Below, piece by piece: positions 12,313 to 23,044 of a stretch of DNA of 64,000 nucleotides; position 1 is the first letter of the stretch; each line of letters opens with the position of its first letter. The notes below the pieces were generated by a model. The model saw nothing but the letters and a program-made list of their open reading frames with translations, made no database searches and was not told where the DNA came from. A program made the position numbers and the translations under genes. The DNA is from Scolanthus callimorphus (lineage: Eukaryota; Cnidaria; Anthozoa; Actiniaria; Edwardsiidae): the NCBI GenBank assembly GCA_033964015.1, contig JAWWUD010000061.1, forward strand, positions 117,001 through 181,000, written 5' to 3'.

Positions 12313-14583
12313 CGAGGAAGGTCTGGATCGACAGCCAGCACTACATCTCCTACCTTGAGATCCTTCAACACCTCGTTCCATTTTGGACGTTTATTCAACA
12401 TAGGGATATATTCCTTTAGCCACCTAGACCACACTTTTGATATCAAGTCTTGCACATTACGCCATTTCTTTCGTGGGTTGAATCTTGTAGTATCTATACA
12501 CTCCGGTGCGAACTGACGTCCCACTTGACCAAACAAAAATGGTTAGGGGTCAGTGGAACTTCATCCCTTGGATCAGATGACTCGTAGGTAAGTGGTCTAG
12601 AGTTCAGTAACCCCTCCACTCCTGTAAATGCTGTAATTACTTCCTTGTATGTAACATCGCTGTTCGCTAAACCGCATATATAGCATGCTTTGCAGCTTTA
12701 ACCATGATTTCATGAACACCCCCAAAATGTGGACCAGTGGGTGGATTAAAGTACCATGAAATGTCCTTAGTGACCGTAGACTGTCGTATTTTCTCAGTGT
12801 CCAATTGTCCCACCAGCTCCTTTAGTTCATTCACCACACCAACAAAATTACTCTCATTGTTACTTACGACTTCTTTCGGATTACCCCGTCGACTCGTAAA
12901 ACGGGTAAAAGCATTTAGAAAACTGTCAGTATCAAGTCCCCAGGCAGCCTCAAGGTGGATTGCCCGCGTACTGAGACAAGTAAACACGCATAAATATCTC
13001 TTAAGATGACATTCGCTCCGCCCTTGCACAGTTAGGAATGGACCCGCGTAATCAACTGCAGTCTGATCGAATGCACGAAAGGTGAACCGCAACCTAACAG
13101 GGGGGAAGCGGCCCCATCATCTGACTCGCCAGCTTGTTCTTCCTTTTCTTACACTCATTGCATTCATTTTCCCATGCACGGATTTCCTCTCGTCCAGCGA
13201 TTATCCAGAATCGTTGACTAAGTTGAGCCAACACAAAATTTGTTCCCGCACTATGATTAGCTTGATCATGATAATGCTTAACTATCAGCTTGGTTACGTT
13301 ATGTCTCCTAGGGACGATTATAGGAAACCGCACATCATATGGTAGACATTCTGCAAACTGTAATCGGCCCTCAGAACGAAGGACCCCATGCTCATCAAAC
13401 CGTGGACATAAACGCACTAGTTGACTGTTTTTATTTATCGGCTTACCCGTAGTTAATGCCGAATACTCCTCAGGGAATGATTCACATTGAGCCTGACGAA
13501 TAATGTCCTCCTCAGCATCTCTGATTTCTTCTGGTAAAAGTGCCAGGCCTGTTGTCCTAGCCTTTGGATTCCGCATATTAAGTAAGACACGCATTACTCT
13601 TGCATGCACTTTAACTAGGCGAATCCAACTAGAATAGCGCTGTGAAGTCTCCACACACCACTTGTCTTTGTCGAATACAGGAATGTCAGTCTCCTTCCGA
13701 CAACTAAGAGAGGTAGCAACTTTGTCACTACTTCTCACGGATGTTTTCTCCTCTTCAAGTTTATCAGGTTGGTGCTTGAAGTCCATTTTTGGCCATGTAC
13801 TTCTGTCGTCGGTTAACCACACTGGCCCATTCCACCACAACGTGTTGTCGGACAACTCTGAGGGAGCCGCTCCTCGACTGCATAGATCTGCGGGATTTTG
13901 CTCAGTGGACACATGCTGCCACTGAGATGGCTCTGAACATGCTTGCGCCTCCCCGACTCGGTTAGCTACAAAGGGACGAAAAGACCTTCCATGTCCTCTC
14001 ACCCACCATAGCACATCCATGCTGTCAGAGTAGAAAGTTACCATCTGCATCGGTATGTCCAAAATGGCAATTAGCTTCTGGGTTAACCGTAATCCCAGAA
14101 TAGCTGTCATCAGTTCCAGCCTAGGTACTGTAACCGGCTTTAGCGGTGCTACCTTGCTCTTCGACGCAATAAGCCCGCTTGAACTAGTGCCATCATCATA
14201 ACTACACACAAGGTATGCTACTGTCCCATATGCCTGTAAAGGAGCATCAACAAAGCAGACAACCAGTCTCTCCATAACTTTCTTCACTTCACGTAGACAC
14301 CTTGGAACCTTCACAGATCCCAAACTTACCAACTGTCCTAACCACTTGACAACTATTACAGCAACATCATCCTGTATGACATCATACCAATCATACCCCC
14401 TTGACCACAACTCCTGGAGTATAATCTTTGCTACTACAACAAATGGGCTTACCAACCCGAGGGTCAAACACAGTTGCAACTTTCTTTAGAATGTTCCGCT
14501 TTGTCAACTGTAGTTCAGATGATACGGATGCTGTAGTTATGTTCAATGTATCTTCACCACTATTCCATGAAATTCCTAATGTC
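12313..14583 (-). pseudogene. BEL element B pol: RT end, RNase H, integrase
   Basis: Directly after the TTAA element the minus strand continues the RT (TLGISWNSGEDTLN), shifts frame near 14475, and then stays open for about 460 codons (14479-13094). That part holds RNase H segments (VPRLELMTAILGLRL, FYSDSMDVLWW, STEQNPADLCSRG) and the integrase zinc site, with His pair in HYHDQANH and Cys pair in CNECKK. The core follows at 13092-12667 (TAVDYAGPF, GPHFGGVHE) and the C-terminal part at 12536-12313. The second core position reads SNNESNF, where this family has Asp-Asn: the catalytic Asp is replaced by Asn. The C-terminus ends at DPDLPR and runs into the LTR. Confidence 0.9.
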
Positions 14584-14587
14584 TTAA

Positions 14588-15900
14588 AGTGCCACTAAAG
14601 GCAGAAAACAACTTTATTTCATCAAAAAGTTCCATTATCCAAGCGAGCATTTGCGAAATAAAAATGTGTTTTGCGCGCGCCGTGAATATTTTATTGATTT
14701 TTGAACATTTCCGATCGGCGGTTTTCTTTCGTTCAATTTTCGCGGGGGCCGAACAATTATCGACTGTGACGTCAGAAGAAGACATGTGACTTTATCACAG
14801 AAGAGAAATTATGTGGACGAAAGATGAATGCTGCGTCTTGAAAGACGAAAAATACACGAGAAATGGTTCGCAAGTCCATGAAACTAGCATTGTGTGTCCA
14901 GCAGACTCCAAAAAAGGTATTAGCGTCGATATTTTACGGTGTATAGCGATAATTCGAACAGAAACAATCCAAAGAAGACGTGAGCGCGTCTAATATCGGC
15001 AGCAAGATATACCGCCGTGTGTGATGATATTGTTGGAATAGCGATCGACCGAGAGAGGAACTAATCGGCATGAAAGACGTGACACATTACTACGCTCACT
15101 TGAGGAGAGTCAAACACAATATCATGCAAAAAACTCGAAATACAAATGGTTTGCGAATCCGCTAATGTGCCTTGACATGTTTAGCAGACACCAAGAAAGA
15201 TATCAGCATCGATATTTTACTGTTGTATAACGATAATTCGAACAGAAACGGCCCAGAGATATCCTGCGAGCAGAGCTTTTGTAGTCAAGAGAAGCGAACA
15301 GAGGGACAGCGTGACTCGAACAACAATTGTACAAGGAAAACGCATTCTTTTCAATTCTTCCTGTAACTACGAATTTGATCTCTGCAAATATGGAAGAGGC
15401 AATTTATTCATTTTAGAGAGGGACGACTGTATCTGGGAATGAATAGTTTATATAAAGGAAGCGAACGAACGGTTTTAAACGAACCGGACTCTAAATGTAG
15501 CGCGGAACCTGTAACGCTGAGGGATTAAACGAAACGATTTTTCAAGAACAACACCAATAACTTTATGTTAAAAGAGTTACTACCGAGCCCAGATAGCCAA
15601 AAGACTAAAGTTCTTTCTCTATTGGAGCCATACACCGAAGTTATTGATGTGATGTCAATGTATGAAAATAACTAATAGGAAATGCATTTGGGACCATTTG
15701 GAGATGCAATTTCATGTTTTGGTGAACAAAATCCTTTACCAGAGTAATTTTAAAGATATTTAAATTATGTAAGCACTTTTTCAAGCTAGACATGCTACTC
15801 AGTAATTGTAGTAACACCAAAAATAAATTCCCATTGGAGCCTGTAACAGTAATTTTCAAAGTTGAAACAAATAGTGCAAACAGGAAACAGGACTGCACAC
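14588..15900. repeat. Left long terminal inverted repeat of the TTAA element
   Basis: Pairs with 20690-22111 in reverse complement. Shared blocks include CGCGCGCCGTGAATATTT, GACGTCAGAAGAAGAC, GCTGCGTCTTGAAAGACG, GAGGGATTAAACGAAACGAT and AAATTCCCATTGGAGCCTGT. The left arm lacks about 105 bp, at 15002, that the right arm has at about 21591-21697. Inner end is approximate. Confidence 0.85.
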
Positions 15901-17668
15901 TTTGCACAGAGGTTGTTTTTGTTTTTCTTGTAGGGGAATTTAGGGGGCCTGCTCACCCAAGGAAAAATAAATTTCAATGTCAATATAAATAGCTCGTTGT
16001 GAGAAAAGTTATCCAGCTGCAAACTATAATTGTAAAAGTTTTAGATTATTCAGTGGAGAAGTTGTTGAAAAATTCCAGCCAGTCTCATCCAGAAAAAATG
16101 TGGATGAGAAAATGTCAGCAACGTCAGTTCCTGCTAGCAGAGGCCACTTCTCTCTTGTTTTCAGTTTTGCATAGTTGAAAACTCTAAAAGTAAAAGAAAA
16201 TGCAGGGAGGTGAGTTTAAGTAGCCTCTGCTCGCAGGGAACAAAGTCAGGTAACTCTTTTGCACTAATAGTTCAGTTTTGAATTCTCAGTTCCACTGCGT
16301 AATAGGCATGAGTGGTGCATAAATACAGAAGGAGCCTCAGTTTGAAGTTGAGAAAATTGTGAATACCATTGAAACGCTCTCACAAGTTTGTCTATTGTCT
16401 TCAAGCTTCATCAGTTTCTCATTGGTATTTGCAACTTTCTCTGCTTCAAACTGAGACTCGCACTGTATTTACATGCCTCTGATGCATATTCAGCGGTAGA
16501 ACAGAGAATTCGAAACTAGACTATTGTGCGAGGCCTCTGTTTGCAGGGGAGTGTACATGTACCTGGGAAACAATAGAAAGCCATTACCTGCCCACATGTA
16601 TACAAGATATGAAAAGAATTCCCTGCTGATGCTGAAAATGATCTGTTGACTGGGAGATGCTTAGTATTGCTTGGAGAGTTGCAGTTTTTGAATGAGCCAG
16701 ATAGATACATAAGAGAACAAAATAGATTTTTAACATTGGATTTTATTTCTACAGGGATCATTAATTTTTTTATCATGGGAGGGGGACAGAACCAGAAAGG
16801 GGGGCTGTTCAGAACAGATGTTTTCCGTTGTAAGGAAGTGGGCCATTCAGAAAAATAATTATTTTTTGATAATTAAAATTATCCAATATCTAAGAACAAT
16901 TTTATTTTGTACTCTCTTTGCTACCCCTGAATTGGCATATACAGTGCATAAATAGAGTGGGAGCTACAATTTGAAGCAAAACAATTGTAATACCAACTCA
17001 ACGATTGCCTTAAAATCCACCATCCCCTAAAATGCAACAAGAAGCTTGAGAGTTCAATATTTGATTTTTTTTTTCCATTGTAAGCATGTAGCTAGACCCC
17101 TAGCCTAGAGGGGACGCAGGCTACTAGACCCCTGAATATCATTGTAATCACAATGGTGTGGTTCCACGAAATATCCACCTTCCCTCATACCCCCATAATG
17201 CTAGTCAGTGTGAGCAAAACATGCCAAAATTCCCCCTACTTTTCTTTTCTTAAATCTTTGAGCCACCATAACTTTCACACCCTGGGTGTAGATGGATACA
17301 TAAGCACAGTTTCTGTACAGTGGTATTTATGATCAATTTAACATGGAAAACCACAATGGTTTCCCACGCTACGAGATTTCTCTTTTTGAAAATGGCATAC
17401 TAAATTTCATCATGTTTACAGATTTATTTTTGATGAATTGTAGAATTCAAAAAGTGCTGCCTAAGCTTTCCTTCAGTTTACCTTGACACCCTTATCATGC
17501 ATACTGTATTCCATTTATTGTGGATGGAAAATGGATTTGTCCAAAGGATTTGTAATTTTGCTATTGTTGTGGCAAGACGGGAAAGGATCCCCCCCCCCCC
17601 TTCTCCCCACGCCCTTCCTGGTAAAATTTGGTACTGTAGAGCTCAATAAAAGTATCATCATCTTATAA
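15901..17668. other. Interior of the TTAA element, no transposase seen
   Basis: No ORF above background and no DDE or other transposase motif that I can recognise. Contains the hairpin at 16308-16487 and a short related piece near 16968 (AATTTGAAGCAAAACAATTG). Confidence 0.5.
16308..16487. repeat. Hairpin repeat inside the TTAA element
   Basis: CTCAGTTTGAAG near 16336 pairs with CTTCAAACTGAG near 16444; outer parts pair through AAATACAG and CTGTATTT, inner parts through AATACCATTGA and CATTGGTATT. Likely a small MITE. Confidence 0.65.
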
Positions 17669-17815
17669 GCAATTATTGGATGAGGTTTTTGTGATCTCCA
17701 GAATAAACAATGTCGAGACAGGTGGAATCAGGCGAAGCCGTGAGGTAGGCCTGACTTGGCAAGACATTGTTTATTATGGAGATCCACAAAAACCGAATTC
17801 AATAATTTTTTATTA
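17669..17815. repeat. Composite hairpin repeat, left part (second copy at 41470)
   Basis: GCAATTATTGGATGAGG...GTGATCTCCAGAATAAACAATGTC pairs with its own reverse complement further right. The same hairpin is at 41470-41615, where it is followed directly by TATTATACATTGATTCAG. Here that following part starts only at 20009, so this copy was split by the insertion 17816-20008. Confidence 0.85.
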
Positions 17816-17999
17816 GCGGAGCTAAGCGGAGCACCATACCTAAGGAAATAACGTCTAGCATAACTATGGAGTTGATTTTCAAACGTCACGGGCTTTCTTG
17901 CTCATTTTGCTTACGTTATTGACGGCGCCAAGTCAAATGATTAGGGCGTTGAAATGGTATCGCCTTAAAAGATGAATGTGTCTAAGTTTGGTTGCCATA

Positions 18000-18973
18000 G
18001 GTTTCTGAAAGGCCGGATAAGGTTATCCATGGATAAATTTGGCTTATCCGCTGGATAAAGTTATCCAGAGATAAAATTCTGTTCCTGAAAGGGTAGATAG
18101 TGTTATCCTAGGTTAAACTCGCAGTTAAATTTATCCAACCTCGCGAGGAGTGGATAAGTCGCTATCCACGGATAAAAAAAATAAAATAAAATCCAAGATG
18201 GCGGACTTGTTGTTGTTTGGTCATGTTTTCGACGCTAGACGAGCTCGGCCTCGGCGTTACCGCCTATTTAATGCCGAATTAGATGACTATCTCAGTGAAA
18301 AAGAGCTTAAATCACGATACCGCTTCAAAAGCGATACAATTAATTACCTTGCTGAGTTGTTATCTCCGGATTTAGCCCGAAACACTGCCAGAAACCACGC
18401 GTTGTCTCTTCTTGTTCAAGTGCTTGTAGCATTACGTTTTTATGCCTCTGGAAGTTTTTTAGAGGTGATTGGAGATACCTTCGGCCTGCCAAAATCTACA
18501 GTTCCTAGCTCGAGCGATTTCTTTTGACTTAATAGAGCCGAAGTAAGAAAGCGCACGCGAAATTACTTGCTTCTGCCGAATCGACCGCTATATTTATTTG
18601 TTGAGTTTCCGTTTAAGAATGTGTGACCCCAACACGCTCGGAGATGATTGACATATTGACCGATTAGCCAATCATAATTCCCGTCTGCTGGTGGACGGGA
18701 ATTTAATGAGCGACTCAAAAATGCATAGTTTCCTTGCAGGCGTTCTTTCCGCCTCTCTCCCGCCCCCCCACCCCCTCGTTTTGTCACTCGCCCCATTGTC
18801 ACTCGGCCAAAAAAATCCAAGATGGCGCTCGCGACTACGAACTTCGGGGTTTCGCCGATAAAAACAGCCTCCAACGCCTGCTAGCAGGCTAGCTATCCAC
18901 CGGATAGCGAATTTATCCACTGGATAACTACTATCCATGGATAACTTTATCCGACCTTTCAGGAACCGGCCCC
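18000..18973 (+). mobile_element. Deleted Harbinger-type DNA transposon
   Basis: Roughly 60-bp inverted ends: TTCTGAAAGGCCGGATAAGG, then TTATCCATGGATAA, mirrored at 18900-18970 by TTATCCATGGATAGTAGTTA and CCTGAAAGGTCGGATAA on the reverse strand. Only the first part of a HARBI1-like transposase remains. The ends contain many repeats of TTATCC/GGATAA, which may be subterminal binding sites. Target duplication not resolved. Confidence 0.75.
18198..18527 (+). pseudogene. HARBI1-like Harbinger transposase, N-terminal fragment
   Basis: Start chosen at the ATG of MADLLLFGHVFDARRARPRR (an upstream in-frame ATG at 18150 lies in TIR-like sequence). About 110 residues: a basic N-terminus, the RLFNAELDDYLSEKELKSR and RYRFKSDTINYLAELL segments, and the conserved NHALSLLVQVLVALRFYASG / SFLEVIGDTFGLPKST region that precedes the DDE domain in HARBI1-like transposases. 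Then the frame ends. The whole catalytic nuclease domain (normally about 200 more residues) is missing, so it cannot cut DNA. Confidence 0.85.
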
Positions 18974-19079
18974 TGGTATTAAAGGTATAGCGTACGTCCG
19001 TCCGGCGTCCGTCCGTCCGCCGTACGCGGAAACTCATGGGAACCCTGTGGTATACTAAGAAAACAATTATTTCTCTTCA

Positions 19080-19930
19080 AGGGAACATGCTAAGACAACC
19101 AAACTTAGGACATTTTCTCTGTGCTACCAGGGGGGTGCTGTAACATGATCACGTGATGTGACGTATTCGAGGACGTCATCAAAGAGAAAAAGAATATGTC
19201 TCTGGAAGGGATGAACCTCAGACAACCAAACATGGGTGAAGTTATCTAAGTGGCAAGGGGGATGCAGCTGTATGGTCACGTGGTATGACGTCATCGATGA
19301 CGTCATCATAGGAGAAAAAGAATATATCTCAGGAAGGGATAAACCTCAGACAACCAAACTTGGGTGAAGTTATCTAAGTGGCAAGGGGGTGCAACTGCAC
19401 GGTCACGTGGTATGACGTCATCGATGACGTCATCACAGGAGAAAAAGAACATCTCGGGAAGGGATGAACTTCAGACAACCAAACTTGGGTGAAGTTATCT
19501 AAGTGGCAAGGGAGTTGCTACTGTATGGTCACGTGGTATGACGTCATCGGTGACGGCATCATAGGAGAAAACATATCTCAGGAAGGGATAAACCACAGAA
19601 AACCAAACTTGGGTGAAGTTATCTAAGTGGCAAGGGGGTGCTGCTGTATGGTGACGTGGTATGACGTCATCGATGACGTCATCATAGGAGAAAAAAGCAC
19701 ATATCTCAGGAAGGGATAAACCTCAGACAACCAAACTTGGGTGAAGTTGTGTTAGTGGCAAGTGGGATACAACTGTATGGTCACGTGGCAGGAAAACATC
19801 GATGACGTCATCACTAGAGAAAAAGAACATGTCTAGGGAAGGGATGAACTTCAGACAACCAAACTTGTGTGGTGGGGGTGGCAAGGGGGTGCAAGTGCTT
19901 AGTCGAGTGGTATGACTACGCCTATGTACA
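19080..19930. repeat. 125-bp minisatellite rich in TGACGTCA palindromes (7 units)
   Basis: Units start near 19080, 19195, 19320, 19447, 19570, 19695 and 19824. Each has CTCAGACAACCAAACTTGGG, GAAGTTATCTAAGTGGCAAG, then GGTCACGTGGTATGACGTCA and TCGATGACGTCATCA, though end units are more diverged. TGACGTCA is the CREB/ATF palindrome and CACGTG an E-box core. Not protein coding. Confidence 0.9.
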
Positions 19931-20008
19931 ATGGCAACCCTTTTGCCTCGTTATAACAGAAAAATATGTAACCGGGAGCTCTGCTTTTAGCCAGTGACTA
20001 AATCTATA

Positions 20009-20145
20009 TATTATACATTGATTCAGTAAAAATACTTTTCTTTCTGTCAAGCAATTTTTTTTACACAAGCGCCTCTCTAAAATAGTGAAAGCGCTCTAGT
20101 CCCATGATTCATTGTGCATGTTTCAAGAATCAGCTACCTTCAAAC
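20009..20145. repeat. Composite hairpin repeat, right part
   Basis: Continues the repeat split at 17815: TATTATACATTGATTCAG, CTGTCAAGCAATTT, AGCGCTCTAGTCCCATGATT match 41619-41760. The copy near 41.6 kb ends with CAATGTATAATAATAA, the inverse of its start, an end that this copy has lost. Confidence 0.8.
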
Positions 20146-20689
20146 TCTTCCCCCCTCCCCACAGAAGAATTGCAAGCTTAAAAAAACCTCTCCCTTCAGA
20201 ACATTTCCAAATGCTGCCCATCCCTGGGGTACATATATTTTCTCGAATTTCCCTTTCAATTAAACAGTCTAAAAATAGTACATTATTTTAATGGTCTGAA
20301 TATTTCTGGAATTAGATGGCATTTATACTGTTAGCTTATTCCAGAAAAATAAAACACTCACCACAGAGAGAATTTCTCCATGGACATCCCCTCTGGAATT
20401 TCTGAAAGAGTGATACAGTATAATGTATGGGAAATTGCATCTTTACAACCTGGAAAAACAAGCAATTTTCCCCTTCACCTCCACCATTACACCTCCAACA
20501 TTAAAAATATCCTCTATGGATTTTTGGGCCATTTGATTTCACAAAAATTGTCTCCTGGTAAACTTGATGAAACCTTATCTAACCTAACACAGATAGCTAT
20601 TGAGCTACACATATACATGTACAACAATATTTTAATTCCCTTGGCTTTGCTCGTGCTTGAATGTGAACTTCTAGGGGACTGATGTTTTC

Positions 20690-22111
20690 AATATCTGGTG
20701 GTCAACACAGTAACACGTTTTCCAGTGTTTGCACGATTTTGCACGACGTTTCAACTTTGAAAATTATTTTTACAGGCTCCAATGGGAATTTGTTTTGGTG
20801 TCTAGCTTAAAAAGGTAACAGAATTTGAATATCTTTGATTTTAGCATAGGTAAAATATATTGTTCACCAAAACATGAAATTGCTCGTTCTCCAAATGGAT
20901 TTCCTGTTACTTGATTATTTTCATACATTAACAATAGAACGTGTCACATCCATAACTTCGTTGTACGGCTCCGATAGAGAAAGAACTTTAGTCTTTTGGC
21001 TATCTGGGCTCGGTAGTAACTCTTTTAACATAAAGTTATTGGTGTTGTTCTTGGAAAAATCGTTTTGTTTAATCCCTCAGCGCTACAGGTTCCGCGCTAC
21101 ATTTCTACATCCGGTTTGTTCGGTTTCGTTCGTTTAAAACGGTTCGTTCGCTTCCTTTATATAAACTATTCATTCCCAGATACAGTCGTCCCTCTCTGAA
21201 GTGATTTATTGCCTCTTCCATATTTGCGGAGTTCAAATTCGTAGTTACAGGAAGAATGGAAAAGAATGCGTTTACCTTGTACAATTGTTGTTCGAGTCGC
21301 GCTGTCCCTCTGTTCGCTTCTCTTGACTACAGAAGCTCTGCTCGCAGGATATCTCTGGGCCGATTCTGTTCGAATTATCGTTATACAACAGTAAAATATC
21401 GATCCTGATATCCCCCTTGGTGTCTGCTAAACATGTCAAGGCACATTAACGGATTCACAAACCATTTGTATTTCGAGTTGTGTTTGACTCTCCTCAAGTG
21501 AGCGTAATGTGTCACGTCTTTCATGCCGTTTATTTCCTCTCTCGATCGATCGCTATTCCAACAATATCATCACACACGGCGGTATATCTTCCTTATTCCT
21601 TCCTGGTGATTCGTTCTTCAGGCTGTAGACTCTCAATTCGGCGAATTACAGAAATGATGAGTGTTTCTTCGAGCAATAAACAGACCGGGGAACGCTTGCT
21701 GCCGATATTATTCGCGCTCACGTCTTCTTTGGATTGTTTCTGTTCGAATTATCGCTATACACCGTAAAATATCGACGCTGATATCTTTCTTGGAGTCTGC
21801 TGGACACACAATGCTAGTTTCATGGACTTGCGAACCATTTCTCGTGTATTTTTTCGTCTTTCAAGACGCAGCATTCATCTTTCGTCCACATAATTTCTCT
21901 TCTGTGATAAAGTCACGTCTTCTTCTGACGTCACAGTCGATTATTGTTCGGCCCCGCGAAAATTGAACGAAAGAAAACCGCCGATCGGAAATGTTCAAAA
22001 GTCAATAAAATATTCACGGCGCGCGCAAAACACATTTTTATTTCGCAAATGCTCGCTTGGATAATGGAACTTTTTGATGAAATAAAGTTGTTTTCTGCCT
22101 TTAGTGGCACT
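20690..22111. repeat. Right long terminal inverted repeat of the TTAA element
   Basis: Reverse complement of 14588-15900, with one extra block of about 105 bp near 21591-21697. Small ORFs in the two arms are mirror images and are not genes. 20146-20689, between the composite repeat and this arm, shows no recognisable feature. Confidence 0.85.
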
Positions 22112-22115
22112 TTAA

Positions 22116-23042
22116 CGACAGGATCCTGACTATCATTAATCTTCCATACATTTGCACGCTCATCCTCGGGAATGGCGCCCAAGACTGTCTCAGAATTTGA
22201 AATCCACTTTCTAGCTTGCATGCCTGCCATACCCCACAGTCCCTCTAACTGGTTGTAAAGTTCGACTCCTTGCTCCTCAGTCTCAACACTGTCTATCGAA
22301 TCATCCATATATGTTGACTTAAGCACTGTCTCAGCAGCCAATGGATACTGAGCCTGATGTTGTCTAGCATTCTACTGTGCGACAAACTGAGATTCCATTG
22401 GTGCAGAGTTTTTTCGAAATACAACCCGGCCAAATTCATATACATCAAAATCTCGAGTAGTGTCACAATCCCTCCACAAAATCCGAAAGTAGGGGCGGTC
22501 TTCTTCTTCGATTTCCAGTTGCAAGTACATTTCCTTAATGTCACAAGCCAAAGCCACTGGACTATGACGAAAACGTTTAAGTACATCAAATAAATCTTGT
22601 TGGAGCTGAGGCCCAGCAAAAATAGTGTCGTTCAATGAAACACCCTCACTCTTAGCCGCACAATCTACAATACGGACTTTACTTGTTGTTTTGTCCATCC
22701 GCACCGCCGGAAAAGGAGGTAGCAGCCAGCTGTTTGCTGGAGGCTGCTCCGCAGGGTCAACCTTCCTCAAATAACCTTTGTCGATGTAAGTGTTAAGAGT
22801 CTTCTGGTACTCCTCTTTTACAAATGCATCCTTTTCCAGTTTCTTTTCTGTGTTTAATAACCGGCTTGTTGCCATGGCACGGTTGCTAGGCAACTGAGGA
22901 CGATCTCCCTTCCATGGAATCCCAATTTTGTATCTTCCATTGTTGTAACTAATAGACTCCTCAAGCTTCTTAACGGATGCAGCCTCTTCCTCCGTATAAA
23001 CTCTAGGAATGCCAGTACTAATTTCTTCCACCTCCCAGATCT
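22116..23042 (-). pseudogene. BEL element B reverse transcriptase, fingers and palm
   Basis: From 23031 the frame runs through the region before the RT (GIPWKGDRPQLPSNRAMA) into fingers motifs (VRIVDCAAKSEGVSLND), and the first catalytic Asp in VALACDIKEMYLQLEI. A stop follows at FVAQ (about 22372). In the adjacent segment the active-site box STYMDDSIDSVETEEQG is intact, followed by WGMAGMQARKWISNS. The domain is cut at VVK by the TTAA element and resumes at 14583. RT of BEL/Pao copies element RNA to DNA in cytoplasmic particles. Confidence 0.9.
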
Positions 23043-23044
23043 CC

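Larger units (their letters stand above)
17816..20008. mobile_element. 2.2-kb insertion with TATTA duplication
   Basis: TATTA is present at 17811-17815 and again at 20009-20013, and the uninterrupted copy near 41600 shows the junction without the insert. Left end begins GCGGAGCTAAGCGGAGC; right end is CCAGTGACTAAATCTATA. The right-end sequence recurs near 61340-61380. No terminal inverted repeat links the two ends, so its class is unknown. It carries a deleted Harbinger element and the 125-bp minisatellite. Confidence 0.7.
14588..22111. mobile_element. 7.5-kb element with about 1.3-kb inverted repeats and TTAA duplication
   Basis: Inserted in the RT of BEL element B. The flanks TTAA (14584-14587 and 22112-22115) fit the RT codons, which contain a single TTAA when the insert is ignored. 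Both ends read AGTGCCACTAAAGGCAG inward. TTAA duplication is known for piggyBac and Kolobok superfamilies, but the end sequence is not the usual piggyBac terminus. No transposase for it was found between the arms, so it looks non-autonomous. Its inside is mostly other repeats: a hairpin, a split composite repeat, a Harbinger remnant and a minisatellite. Confidence 0.85.

Noticed and set aside
10240..14479. Exogenous retrovirus with an envelope gene
   Set aside because: Domain order, gag type (DUF1759) and protease (DUF1758) are those of BEL/Pao, and no envelope-like frame is present.
19080..19930. CRISPR-like array
   Set aside because: Units are contiguous tandem copies without unique spacers, and the setting is an animal genome.
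21931..22120. Extension of the YMDD-containing frame past VVK
   Set aside because: The added residues come from the terminal inverted repeat of the TTAA element and the mirrored frame occurs at the other arm.
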